33,931 bases of DNA from CAYYOS01 sp964473355 (GTDB lineage: Bacteria; Pseudomonadota; Gammaproteobacteria; Burkholderiales; REEB80): positions 1 to 33,931 of the forward strand of contig CAYYOS010000006.1 in NCBI GenBank assembly GCA_964473355.1. Reading direction: 5' to 3'. Numbering within the stretch: position 1 is the stretch's first letter; every line of letters begins with the position of its first letter. Shown in pieces: positions 7,581-15,444 of the stretch. The notes under the pieces were generated by a model, which saw nothing but the letters and a program-made list of their open reading frames with translations, made no database searches and had not been told where the DNA came from. A program made the translations under genes and the position numbers.

Positions 7581-8759
7581 TTAGTGATAGCCTAATAGCA
7601 AGCCAAGAGCACCGCCGCAAACCATCAGGGACAACGGACCCACCCTTCGCCAAAGACCTAAAATGATCACCGTGGCGATCGCCATGACTATAGTAAGCAT
7701 ATCGGGCAAGGCCGCGGGCAGCATACGCACCAGGGTTACGGTTATCATTCCTATCACCACCGGACCGATGCCTTTGAGCGCCGCTTTTATCCAAACAATT
7801 TGTTTTACGCGATCGAACGCTGGAAGCAACGATAACATCAACATAAATGAAGGAAGAAAAATCGCAATGGCGCCTATCAGCGCTCCGGGTAGTGCAGCAA
7901 CTTTATAACCGACAAAGGCGGCGATCATTAATATCGGACCGGGCGTTAACTGCCCCAACGCCAACCCATCTAAAAATTCCTGGCTATTTAGCCAATGCAA
8001 CTGATTCACAACTTGTTCTTGCATGAAGGCCAACACACTTAAACCGCCGCCAAATGTAAATGCGCCCACCTTAAAGAAAAATAGGCCGACGTCTAAAATG
8101 CTAGCGCCCGCATGCGAGGTCGAGGCGACGGAGGCAGTAAACCATCCGCCAAAAAAATGCCACCAGCCCAAGCTCAGGGCGAGAATCAAAATAGCTGCTA
8201 GGCCTTTTATTTTTGATCCGTACAGCGTCACCCCCAGCGCACCGCCAAATAGCATGCTGGGGACAATGCCCAGAGGCGTAAACGCCAGAATTAAGACGCT
8301 CACTACCGCAAGCATGATTTGCTTAACATCCCTAATGGCCGCTTTACTTAAACGAAATATCGCGATAGCGAATATGCCTACCACCACAGGAGTTAGACCA
8401 TAAAATAAATCACGGGCGCGTGGCAATTCTCCGTAGGCCGTGTAGGCAAAGGTGAGCGCCAGCATAATGATAAGTGCGGGCAAAATAAAACTTATGCCTG
8501 CCGCAAATCCGCCCCACCAACCGCCGCGAACATACCCCAAAAAAATCCCCAACTGCGTGGCACCCGGCCCCGGCAACATATTAACGAGCGCCAAACCTTC
8601 TACAAAGTTTTCTTTCGATAGCCAACTGCGTTTTTCTTGGATTTCGTGTTGCATGATTCCCATGATCGCGGGGCCGCCATAGCTCATTGCACCCAACTTT
8701 AGGAACACCGCTACGATTTCCCACGCGTGATTGCGAAACTTGGTTGGGTTGGTGTTCAT
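7581..8759 (-). CDS. chrA: Chromate transporter ChrA (second copy of tandem pair)
   Basis: A 392-residue polytopic membrane protein of the CHR family (long-chain, two homologous CHR domains, about 11-185 and 215-390). The first half shows SYGGPAIMGIMQHE and LPGPGATQLGIFLGY, the second half FTFGGGLSVLAFMQEQVV and LTPGPILMIAAFVGYK, i.e. the paired GG and PGP motifs of the family. ChrA exports chromate from the cytoplasm using the proton-motive force. Its ATG at 8759 is preceded by a good ribosome site (GAGGAG), and it begins 24 bases after the stop of the other chrA, so it is the last gene of a chrB-chrA-chrA operon. Substrate is inferred from the family and from chrB; some CHR members may move other oxyanions such as sulfate. 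Confidence 0.9.
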   Translation of the reverse strand: MNTNPTKFRNHAWEIVAVFLKLGAMSYGGPAIMGIMQHEIQEKRSWLSKENFVEGLALVNMLPGPGATQLGIFLGYVRGGWWGGFAAGISFILPALIIMLALTFAYTAYGELPRARDLFYGLTPVVVGIFAIAIFRLSKAAIRDVKQIMLAVVSVLILAFTPLGIVPSMLFGGALGVTLYGSKIKGLAAILILALSLGWWHFFGGWFTASVASTSHAGASILDVGLFFFKVGAFTFGGGLSVLAFMQEQVVNQLHWLNSQEFLDGLALGQLTPGPILMIAAFVGYKVAALPGALIGAIAIFLPSFMLMLSLLPAFDRVKQIVWIKAALKGIGPVVIGMITVTLVRMLPAALPDMLTIVMAIATVIILGLWRRVGPLSLMVCGGALGLLLGYH

Positions 8760-8783
8760 CGCGCTCCTCGGGGAAATAGTCGA

Positions 8784-10169
8784 CTACGCGAACAGCAAAG
8801 GCCTTAACAAGGTATAAATCAACCCCAAGGCCGCGCATGCGCCTATCACTTGAATAATGCCGGCCTTAAAGCGAAAAAGTGCGATAAAAGCGGCCAAGCC
8901 AATTAAGGCGGACACCCAATCGAAACCCATCAACGCCGTGTTAAGCGCTACCGGTTGGCTTAAGCCCTGCGGCCACAAAACGTGGTAGGCAAAAAATACC
9001 GCAAGGTTCAATATCACGCCCACCACCGCTGCGGTAATGCCGGTTAAGGGCGCGGTAAATTTAAGGTCACCGTGCGTGGATTCCACCAGCGGGCCACCAA
9101 TTAAGATAAAAAGAAATGACGGCAAGAAAGTAAAAATAGTCGCGACGGTTGCGCCCGCCGCACCGGCAAGAAATAAGGCCTCGGGGCCAAACAATGCCTT
9201 AGTCCAGCCGCCGACAAAACCGACAAATGCAACTACCATGATCAAGGGCCCCGGGGTGGTTTCACCGAGCGCTAAACCGTCTATCATTTGCGTGGCGGTG
9301 AGCCACTGATAATGTTCAACGCCGCCTTGATAAACATAAGGCAGCACCGCATAGGCGCCACCAAAAGTCACGAGCGCGGCTTTGGTGAAAAACCAACCCA
9401 TTTGCGTGAGGACACCCTGCCAACCGTAGTTAGCCGCTAGACCCGCGAGGACGACCCCCCACAAACCTAAGCCCACTAAAACAAACATTGCCAGACGTGA
9501 CCATTTAAATTTGGCGTGCTCTGGGGTAGGTGTGGCATCGTCTATGATCGCTGGGCCGTAGCTTTTATTGCTGGCACCGTGACCACCGCCCGTTTGAAAT
9601 TTGTCCGGGGCGATGCGACTGCCTACATATCCGATTAGCCCGGCCACCAAAACGATATAAGGAAAAGCTACATCAAACGCAAAAATCGCGACGAACGCCG
9701 CCGCCGCTATCGCCAACAGCACGCCATTTTTTAGTGCGCGCGATCCGATACGATAAGCCGCAAATACCACGATGGCCACGACCGCCGGTTTTATACCATA
9801 TAAAATTCCGGCCACGGACGGCACATCACCAAAGGCCAAATAAATCCAGGTTAGCGCAATTAATATAAAAAGTGAGGGCAACACAAACAGCACGCCCGCC
9901 ATAATCCCGCCTTTGACGCCGTGCATCAGCCAGCCGATATAGGTCGCTAATTGTTGCGCTTCCGGGCCGGGCAATAACATGCAGTAATTAAGCGCATGCA
10001 AAAAACGCTGCTCAGAAATCCAGCGGCGACGCTCGACTAACTCTTGATGCATCATGGAAATTTGCCCCGCCGGGCCACCAAAGCTAATAAAGCCTAGCTT
10101 CAACCAATATTTAAAGGCCTCGATAAAAGTAACTGGTGGTGGTGGCGTTGTCGGTGTGGCATCGGTCAT
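8784..10169 (-). CDS. chrA: Chromate transporter ChrA (first copy of tandem pair)
   Basis: A 461-residue long-chain CHR-family transporter. Domain 1 (about 10-190) carries SFGGPAGQISMMHQELVE and LLPGPEAQQLATYIGWL; domain 2 (about 245-455) carries TFGGAYAVLPYVYQGGVE and TTPGPLIMVVAFVGF. The halves are separated by a hydrophilic loop rich in Gly, His, Pro and Lys (about 190-225). It is clearly diverged from the neighbouring 392-residue ChrA, so this is not a recent duplication. Its ATG directly follows the chrB stop (TAA then ATG) with AGGAG ten bases upstream, indicating coupled translation with the regulator gene. Confidence 0.92.
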   Translation of the reverse strand: MTDATPTTPPPPVTFIEAFKYWLKLGFISFGGPAGQISMMHQELVERRRWISEQRFLHALNYCMLLPGPEAQQLATYIGWLMHGVKGGIMAGVLFVLPSLFILIALTWIYLAFGDVPSVAGILYGIKPAVVAIVVFAAYRIGSRALKNGVLLAIAAAAFVAIFAFDVAFPYIVLVAGLIGYVGSRIAPDKFQTGGGHGASNKSYGPAIIDDATPTPEHAKFKWSRLAMFVLVGLGLWGVVLAGLAANYGWQGVLTQMGWFFTKAALVTFGGAYAVLPYVYQGGVEHYQWLTATQMIDGLALGETTPGPLIMVVAFVGFVGGWTKALFGPEALFLAGAAGATVATIFTFLPSFLFILIGGPLVESTHGDLKFTAPLTGITAAVVGVILNLAVFFAYHVLWPQGLSQPVALNTALMGFDWVSALIGLAAFIALFRFKAGIIQVIGACAALGLIYTLLRPLLFA

Positions 10170-11111
10170 TTATGTCTCCTGATAGGCGATATATAAATCG
10201 TTGAAGATTTGGAAGGCGGCAACAAGTAAGGCGTCATCGGATGCGCAACGCTGCTTGGCGCCGCGTAGTATAGCTTCCACCCCCCCTGCTTCGGCAACCG
10301 GCAGGCCGCCGACATCTAAGTAATGCACCACGGCTGCTATGTTCACTAGCGCGGCATTGTGTTCTAATCCAAAACTTTTTAGCAGCACCTCGAAGGTTAC
10401 TCGCTTACCAATATGCGTGAAGGTCGCGCCATCGAAATCAAAGCCCAAGGCATCGGCGGGACAATCTTTAGTTTTGGTTAACCACATAAATCGTGCCTTA
10501 TGGTCAATAAAATGCTGCACCAACCATGCGCTCGCTAAGCGATCTACCCATAAATCCCGCCGCGTTGCCCATAAGCGACCTTGGTATTGGCGCGCATCCA
10601 AGGCCTTAATCTTAACGGCTATGGGTTGCGGTTCTCCCGGGGAGAGTATCGCCATCACCACCGCTTCCATTTCACTCAAAGCGGCTACCGCCGCAGATTT
10701 TGTTTCGTCGGGGAAAAAATCGATCGCTTCAATTGTTTTATACTCGCGGCGCAAATTCTTAACCCGCTTGCGAATGGTGGTGACATCCAGCGCCGGAATG
10801 TTTTTTGTAAATTCGGCTACGGCGTTAGTTAACCTTTGATACTCCTCCGTGCGCGCAAATAAAGTCCTAAAGAATTTATCGTGGTCCGCGTCAGTATCGA
10901 TCACTTTGAAGATATAAGCGACTCCACCCGCCTCCGTTAATTCCCCGGCTAGTGCTGCAAGGCTGGTTTCATGAGCTGAGTTCGAGGGCAGGAGGTACAC
11001 GCCGTCTCGTAAATTTGCGCAGCCCAACGCCTTTAGCGCCCGCCAAATTCGCATGCGGAGCGTAGCGTTCTCAGTCGGAAGACTTAAGACTAACACTAGC
11101 CAAGGGGTCAT
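10170..11111 (-). CDS. chrB: ChrB, chromate-responsive regulator/resistance protein
   Basis: A 313-residue cytoplasmic protein with the two-part ChrB layout: N-terminal ChrB_N-like domain (about 1-150; LVLVLSLPTENATLRMRIWR, then LRDGVYLLP) and the C-terminal ChrB domain (about 175-305; RRDLWVDRLASAWLVQHFID, DVGGLPVAEAGGVEAIL). In characterised chr operons ChrB acts as a chromate-sensing repressor of chrBA transcription and is needed for full resistance. It is the promoter-proximal gene of chrB-chrA-chrA. The ATG at 11111 has no recognisable Shine-Dalgarno sequence. Two GTAG...CTAC inverted repeats sit just upstream (11120-11160) and are candidate operators. Confidence 0.92.
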   Translation of the reverse strand: MTPWLVLVLSLPTENATLRMRIWRALKALGCANLRDGVYLLPSNSAHETSLAALAGELTEAGGVAYIFKVIDTDADHDKFFRTLFARTEEYQRLTNAVAEFTKNIPALDVTTIRKRVKNLRREYKTIEAIDFFPDETKSAAVAALSEMEAVVMAILSPGEPQPIAVKIKALDARQYQGRLWATRRDLWVDRLASAWLVQHFIDHKARFMWLTKTKDCPADALGFDFDGATFTHIGKRVTFEVLLKSFGLEHNAALVNIAAVVHYLDVGGLPVAEAGGVEAILRGAKQRCASDDALLVAAFQIFNDLYIAYQET

Positions 11112-11119
11112 AAATTTAT

Positions 11120-11160
11120 GTAGCGTACTCTACTTTTTTGTAGTATATATTACATACTAC
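11120..11160. promoter_or_regulatory. Candidate ChrB operator: two GTAG...CTAC inverted repeats
   Basis: The 68-base region between the divergent chrB and MBL-fold genes holds two dyads. The first (11120-11133) is a 14-base near-palindrome, GTAG-cGTACt-CTAC, with one mismatched pair. The second has perfect 7-base arms GTAGTAT (11140-11146) and ATACTAC (11154-11160) around an AT-rich 7-base centre that could include a -10 element (TATACT on the minus strand, 11142-11147). The shared GTAG/CTAC ends suggest one protein binding both; ChrB is the obvious candidate, by inference. Confidence 0.45.
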
Positions 11161-11179
11161 TCAAATGAAAGGCAGCGCG

Positions 11180-12124
11180 ATGAATAATTTTATCCCCTTC
11201 ATGGTTTTTGGAATTGTCGTTGCTAGCCTGGGTCTCCCGGCCAACTCGGCAGTCTTGCCCGCACCGCAACAAGTGTCCGAACACGTGTACGCGTGGATAG
11301 GTCCCCATGGCGGCCCGGACAAAAAAAATCAGGGCTATCGCATGAATATGGCATTCGTGGTCGGGAAAAATGCCGTGGCCGTCATCGAAACGGGTTATAC
11401 CGAAGCCATGGCAAAAGAGATGCTGCAACATATTAGTAAGATTACGTCCGCCCCCGTTAAATACGCCATAAGTTCCAATTCGCAGCCCGACCGTACCATG
11501 GGTAATGAAGCGTTCCGCCGGGCAGGTGCCGAAGTTTTGATGCATGCCAAGGAAGCGGAACGCTTTGCGGCAAATGCGCCTCAATACGCTAATAGCATCG
11601 CGAGTACGCTGGGGTTTTCAGCGGGCTCCGTCACGGTACCTAAAGCACCGGATCGGCTTATCACTGATTCTACAGAAATTGATCTCGGCGGGATTAAGCT
11701 ACTGATCAAGCCCTTTCGCGCCTCGCATACTCTAGGTTCACTCGTCGTCCATATCCCCGCGGATAACGTTGTCTATGCGGGCGACATCCTATATTCCGGG
11801 CGCTTGCTGGCCATTTTGCCAGATAGCAGCATCAAAAACTGGATCGCGGCTTTCGACGAGCTTAAGCCTTTTGGTGGCGCGACCTTTATTCCCGGCCATG
11901 GCAAGCCCGCAAAACTTAAAGCCTTCGAATTTCCCACACGAACTTATCTAGTCACATTAAATGAGCATATGAAAAAAATGATGGAGGGCGGCATTCCCTT
12001 GCAAGAAGCCATTCATCGCCTAAACCAAACACCCTTTAGTAAACTGGCAAATTTTGAAGAGCTCGCGGGGCGTAACGCTAACTTGGCTTATCTTGAACAA
12101 GAAAAAGAATTTTTTGGGCAATGA
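11180..12124 (+). CDS. Exported metallo-beta-lactamase-fold protein with degenerate HxHxDH motif
   Basis: A 314-residue MBL-superfamily protein resembling the SoxH/quinoprotein-associated metallohydrolase branch. ATG 11180 is chosen because AAAGG lies 9 bases upstream; ATG 11165 would add five residues. A signal peptide covers about residues 1-24 (MNNFIPFMVFGIVVASLG...). The usual HxHxDH metal motif is replaced by SNSQPDRTMGN: the three His are Asn100, Gln102 and Arg105, only Asp104 remains. Downstream ligands persist: His183 (ASHTLGSLVVH), Asp202 (VVYAGDILYSGR) and His240 (FIPGHGKP). It therefore cannot build the standard dinuclear site and is either a mono-metal or a non-catalytic binding protein. 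It is divergent from chrB and upstream of hydrolase copy 2. Confidence 0.85.
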   Translation: MNNFIPFMVFGIVVASLGLPANSAVLPAPQQVSEHVYAWIGPHGGPDKKNQGYRMNMAFVVGKNAVAVIETGYTEAMAKEMLQHISKITSAPVKYAISSNSQPDRTMGNEAFRRAGAEVLMHAKEAERFAANAPQYANSIASTLGFSAGSVTVPKAPDRLITDSTEIDLGGIKLLIKPFRASHTLGSLVVHIPADNVVYAGDILYSGRLLAILPDSSIKNWIAAFDELKPFGGATFIPGHGKPAKLKAFEFPTRTYLVTLNEHMKKMMEGGIPLQEAIHRLNQTPFSKLANFEELAGRNANLAYLEQEKEFFGQ

Positions 12125-12129
12125 TTCCG

Positions 12130-12139
12130 NNNNNNNNNN
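12130..12139. other. Assembly gap (ten N)
   Basis: A run of ten N starts five bases after the MBL-fold gene's stop codon. Ten N is a conventional scaffold placeholder, so the true distance between the two sides is unknown and a gene could be missing. The 157 bases between the gap and the hydrolase copy 2 start contain no gene that I can support. Confidence 0.95.
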
Positions 12140-12296
12140 CCGAAGAACAAATGGATAAGTACGATAGACCTTGTTTTATAGGTACCGCAGCTTTATTTGG
12201 ACAGAACGAAATCATTACAGTCGCTGATTCCGGCCTGTTGTGGTACCCAAAAAGTGCTAAGCTTAACTTTACTAACGGCAGATTTGGACGATTACT

Positions 12297-13043
12297 ATGC
12301 GTGTGATTAGCGGACTTCTTCTCTGTGTTATTTCCCAACTTGTACTTGCCGATTCTGACTATGGGAGAGAAAAAAAATGGGCGGACGAGGTGGTCCCTGG
12401 CATCGTTATCGGTGATACGGTCTATCTCCAGCAAAAAAATGGGCACAAATTCCTAGGTATCTATAGCCCAGCGCCTAACGCAAAGATGGGCTTAATCGTC
12501 GTCCACGGCATAGGCATCCATCCTGACTGGGGTATGGTGGGTACACTCCGTCAGCAATTGGCAGATCAAGGCTATGCGACCCTTTCTATTCAAATGCCGA
12601 TATTGGCGGTGGACGCCAAACCCGAATCCTATGCCGCAACGTTTCCGGAGGGCGTCGAACGCCTGCAACTGGCAGCAGCATTTTTAAAGGAAAAAGGGCA
12701 TAAGCGTATCGGTGTTGTGTCTCACAGTATGGGATCGCGCATGGCACATGCCTATATGATTAAAAACCCGCCGGAGATCAGCGCGTGGGCATCGCTAGGT
12801 ATGCAAAATGTACTGGCTAGCAAAACCCCCATCACCTATGAAGGGATTAAGGTTCCCGTTCTTGATCTCTATGGCGCCAACGATTTGCCCAATGTGCTCG
12901 CAGGCGCGGTCGCGCGTAAAAACTCTCTTAAAGGCAAAGTGGGGTCGAAGCAAGTGGTCGTGCCCAAGACGGATCATTTTTTCGCCAACCAGGAAGAAGC
13001 AATGGTAAAGGCCGTAAAAGATTTTTTCGATAGCGTAAAGTAA
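12297..13043 (+). CDS. Exported alpha/beta hydrolase (DUF3530-like), copy 2
   Basis: A 248-residue paralogue of the protein at 6783-7529, the same length and aligning without gaps. It has a signal peptide (about residues 1-18), the HGIGIHPDWG loop, nucleophile elbow SHSMGSRM (Ser144), LDLYGAND with Asp196, and His227 in KTDHFF, so the triad is complete. Variable positions cluster around residues 170-182 and 211-220, possibly altering substrate choice. It begins the plus-strand run into the MoxR/Bat operon, 23 bases before the MoxR gene, suggesting co-transcription. The ribosome site before ATG 12297 is weak. Its function is unknown; its position suggests a link to the MoxR/Bat machinery or to the degenerate MBL protein upstream. 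Confidence 0.85.
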   Translation: MRVISGLLLCVISQLVLADSDYGREKKWADEVVPGIVIGDTVYLQQKNGHKFLGIYSPAPNAKMGLIVVHGIGIHPDWGMVGTLRQQLADQGYATLSIQMPILAVDAKPESYAATFPEGVERLQLAAAFLKEKGHKRIGVVSHSMGSRMAHAYMIKNPPEISAWASLGMQNVLASKTPITYEGIKVPVLDLYGANDLPNVLAGAVARKNSLKGKVGSKQVVVPKTDHFFANQEEAMVKAVKDFFDSVK

Positions 13044-13066
13044 CCATTTAATCAAGCCATTAACCA

Positions 13067-14065
13067 ATGACAATAACAAATATGACTCCTGAGGTAGCAG
13101 AAAGTACAGCTCCGCAACTTCCTATGCTAAAACTGCGCCGGCATTTGGAAATGATTATCGTCGGCCAAGAAAAATTACTAGATCGTTTGATCATTGGCCT
13201 TTTAACCAATGGTCACATTTTGGTCGAGGGCTTGCCGGGGTTGGCGAAAACCACCGCAGTTAAAGCGTTGGCCGCCGGCGTGCACGCAAGTTTTAAGCGC
13301 ATTCAATTTACGCCCGATTTATTACCGGGCGACTTAACCGGGACGGATATTTACAATCCGCAAGAAGGCAGTTTTTGTTTTGTTGAAGGTCCGCTTTTTC
13401 ACGAAATTATTTTAGCTGACGAAATTAATCGCGCGCCCGCTAAGGTCCAATCCGCGCTGCTAGAAGCGATGCAAGAGCATCAAATAACGGTGGGCGGTGA
13501 AACCCGGGCGTTACCACCTTTGTTTATGGTGATGGCAACCCAAAATCCTATCGAACAATCGGGCACCTACCCGTTGCCTGAGGCCCAGTTGGATCGCTTT
13601 CTACTGCATGTGGAGTTAGGTTATCCCACTCAGGAAGATGAGTTTGAAATTCTCCAACGGGACCGCCAGCGCTTACGAACCGTCTCTGTGCCGCCCTCCC
13701 CAGCTATCGATGTTGCGACGGTGTTGGCCGCACGTGAAGAAGTCAATCGCATATATCTAGATGACATGTTACAGCGTTACATCGTGACCTTAGTAAACGC
13801 CACTCGCGACATAGGCGTGTGGCTGCCGGATTTGGCGGGATTTATCGCGGTGGGTGCCTCGCCGCGAGCTAGCTTAGCTATCGCGCACGCTGCCAGCGCA
13901 CAGGCTTATTTGCGCGGCCGCGATTTCGTTAGCCCGGATGATATTGTTGAGGTTGCGCCCGACTGCTTGCGCCATCGCATTATTCTATCGGTAAGCGGGC
14001 GTATGGAAAAAGTATCGCGGAATTCTTTAATTCAAAATTTGCTGGAAGTTGTTCCCGTGCCCTAA
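13067..14065 (+). CDS. MoxR-family AAA+ ATPase
   Basis: A 332-residue AAA+ protein of the MoxR family. Walker A is GLPGLAKTT (55-63), Walker B ILADEIN with Asp118-Glu119, sensor 1 lies in VMATQNPIEQSGTYPLPEAQ, and the C-terminal lid subdomain runs from about 225. MoxR ATPases act as chaperone-like factors with VWA-domain partners, for example in maturing methanol dehydrogenase (MxaR) or inserting metals in other enzymes. It is the first of six tightly packed genes: DUF58, DUF4381-like, two VWA proteins and BatD follow, with overlaps at most joints. The client of this operon is not in the window. Confidence 0.95.
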   Translation: MTITNMTPEVAESTAPQLPMLKLRRHLEMIIVGQEKLLDRLIIGLLTNGHILVEGLPGLAKTTAVKALAAGVHASFKRIQFTPDLLPGDLTGTDIYNPQEGSFCFVEGPLFHEIILADEINRAPAKVQSALLEAMQEHQITVGGETRALPPLFMVMATQNPIEQSGTYPLPEAQLDRFLLHVELGYPTQEDEFEILQRDRQRLRTVSVPPSPAIDVATVLAAREEVNRIYLDDMLQRYIVTLVNATRDIGVWLPDLAGFIAVGASPRASLAIAHAASAQAYLRGRDFVSPDDIVEVAPDCLRHRIILSVSGRMEKVSRNSLIQNLLEVVPVP

Positions 14066-15000
14066 TGTTCAACCTTCCCCGAAAGCGGAGCTTAGCTGCA
14101 CAAAAGGCTTACGCGCCCTTGCTTAGCGAAACAGAGATCACCGAATTGATTGAGCGTGTCACGAACTTGCAATCGTCCCAGCGAGATGTTCATCGACGGC
14201 ATGCCGGAAATTTTCGCTCGGTATATCTTGGCCGAGGTTTGGATTTTGAAGAATCCCGCCCTTATCAACGGGGTGACGACTTGAGGGACATGGATTGGCG
14301 CACCACGGCCCGCAGCAACAAACCCTATCTAAAAATTTATCGGGAAGAGCATCAGCCGGGTTTGCATATTATCTTGGACAGAAGTCCAGGTATGCGGTTT
14401 GGCACGGTTAATCAACTTAAAGTGACGCAAGGCGCGCGCTTGAGCATTCTTTTGGCCTTTGCTGCGGCAAAACGAGGTGCGGCCATCAGCGCGACAATGC
14501 TAGAGCCCGATGGCCTTAACTTACCCGCGACTAACGGCGAAACGGGCGCGCTGCAAGTACTGAACGCCGCCATCACGCCCTGCCCGCCCATTGCATTGCC
14601 AATGGTGGTTCCCTTACGTCCCACGTTGGCCGCGCTGGATGATCAGTTACCACGCAGCACGCACTTTGTCATCGTTAGTGACTTTAGTGCCATAACGCAA
14701 TCCGATGCCGATTTTTTACAGCAGCTCGCGGGGCGTCACCAACTTCTATTCTTGCAGATTCTCGATCTGGCCGAAAAAAGTTTACCCAACATCGGCTACG
14801 CGTGTTTCTGGGACAATAAAGCGGCGTCGGCACGTTGGATCAATACTGCGGATGCGACGGTGCGGGAACAATTCAGGGAAAAAGCGGATAGTTTTTTTGC
14901 AGGGCAACAGAAAATGTTACAGCGCATAGACGCGGCGCATTTCGTTTGCTTTAGCAACGACGACGCATTTGATTTTCTGGTAAAAAAAGGTGTCATGTAA
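14065..15000 (+). CDS. DUF58 protein (MxaS/YeaD-like, VWA-like fold)
   Basis: A 311-residue cytoplasmic protein with the DUF58 signature, RPYQRGDDLRDMDWRTTARS (65-84) followed by YLKIYREE. A VWA-like strand follows (HIILDRSPGMRFG, 101-113), where the MIDAS position reads Asp105-Arg-Ser107 but lacks the second Ser. DUF58 proteins are regular partners of MoxR ATPases. The ATG overlaps the MoxR stop by one base (TAATG), so translation is coupled. No membrane segment is evident, unlike some DUF58 proteins with N-terminal TM helices. Confidence 0.92.
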   Translation: MFNLPRKRSLAAQKAYAPLLSETEITELIERVTNLQSSQRDVHRRHAGNFRSVYLGRGLDFEESRPYQRGDDLRDMDWRTTARSNKPYLKIYREEHQPGLHIILDRSPGMRFGTVNQLKVTQGARLSILLAFAAAKRGAAISATMLEPDGLNLPATNGETGALQVLNAAITPCPPIALPMVVPLRPTLAALDDQLPRSTHFVIVSDFSAITQSDADFLQQLAGRHQLLFLQILDLAEKSLPNIGYACFWDNKAASARWINTADATVREQFREKADSFFAGQQKMLQRIDAAHFVCFSNDDAFDFLVKKGVM

Positions 15001-15024
15001 TTGCGCTAAAGATTGTGACTTTCC

Positions 15025-15444
15025 ATGAGCGAAGCGACATTTTTTGACATCATCTCCCCTGCCCCTCCGCCATCGCTGGTGGAGGATGTCAACACGTTGC
15101 CAATAGTGATAGGAATTTTGCTCTCGATATTATTTCTTGCGGCAGCTTCGAGGTGGCTCAAAGCTCGCCCATTACGTCGAGCGAAAAAACGTCTAGTTGA
15201 AATTCGGGCGGCTTATCAAAACGCCCAGCTCGATAGCCGCCTTGCCGCTTACTTAATCGCCTTTGAGTTGCGTCGCGTGGTCCAAGCGCGGCACTTAAAC
15301 CCGGCAGCGGCCAAAAACAAAGCGTGGCTGGCGCTGCAGGCAGCATTGGCGGACTTACGCTATCCTCGCGTCACGACCGAAAAACAATATTTAGAGGAGG
15401 TTTTTAAACTCGCCCTACGTTGGCTGAAACGGCCAGGATGTTAG
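15025..15444 (+). CDS. DUF4381-like single-pass membrane protein
   Basis: A 139-residue protein with one membrane segment near residues 26-46 (PIVIGILLSILFLAAASRWL) and a basic helical cytoplasmic part (about 50-139) containing LAAYLIAFELRRVVQARHLN and YPRVTTEKQYLEEVFKLALR. Small proteins of this layout (DUF4381) are routinely encoded between DUF58 and VWA genes in MoxR operons and probably serve as a membrane anchor or adaptor; that role is inferred. Its end overlaps the beginning of the next gene. Confidence 0.8.
   Translation: MSEATFFDIISPAPPPSLVEDVNTLPIVIGILLSILFLAAASRWLKARPLRRAKKRLVEIRAAYQNAQLDSRLAAYLIAFELRRVVQARHLNPAAAKNKAWLALQAALADLRYPRVTTEKQYLEEVFKLALRWLKRPGC

Noticed and set aside
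8023..8403. Long plus-strand open frame opposite chrA
   Set aside because: Antisense shadow, Pro/Lys/Thr-rich, no start signal, no family resemblance.
12121..12306. Open frames on both strands running across the N gap
   Set aside because: They exist only because N codons are tolerated, have no ribosome site or recognisable domain, and the minus-strand one overlaps the start of hydrolase copy 2.
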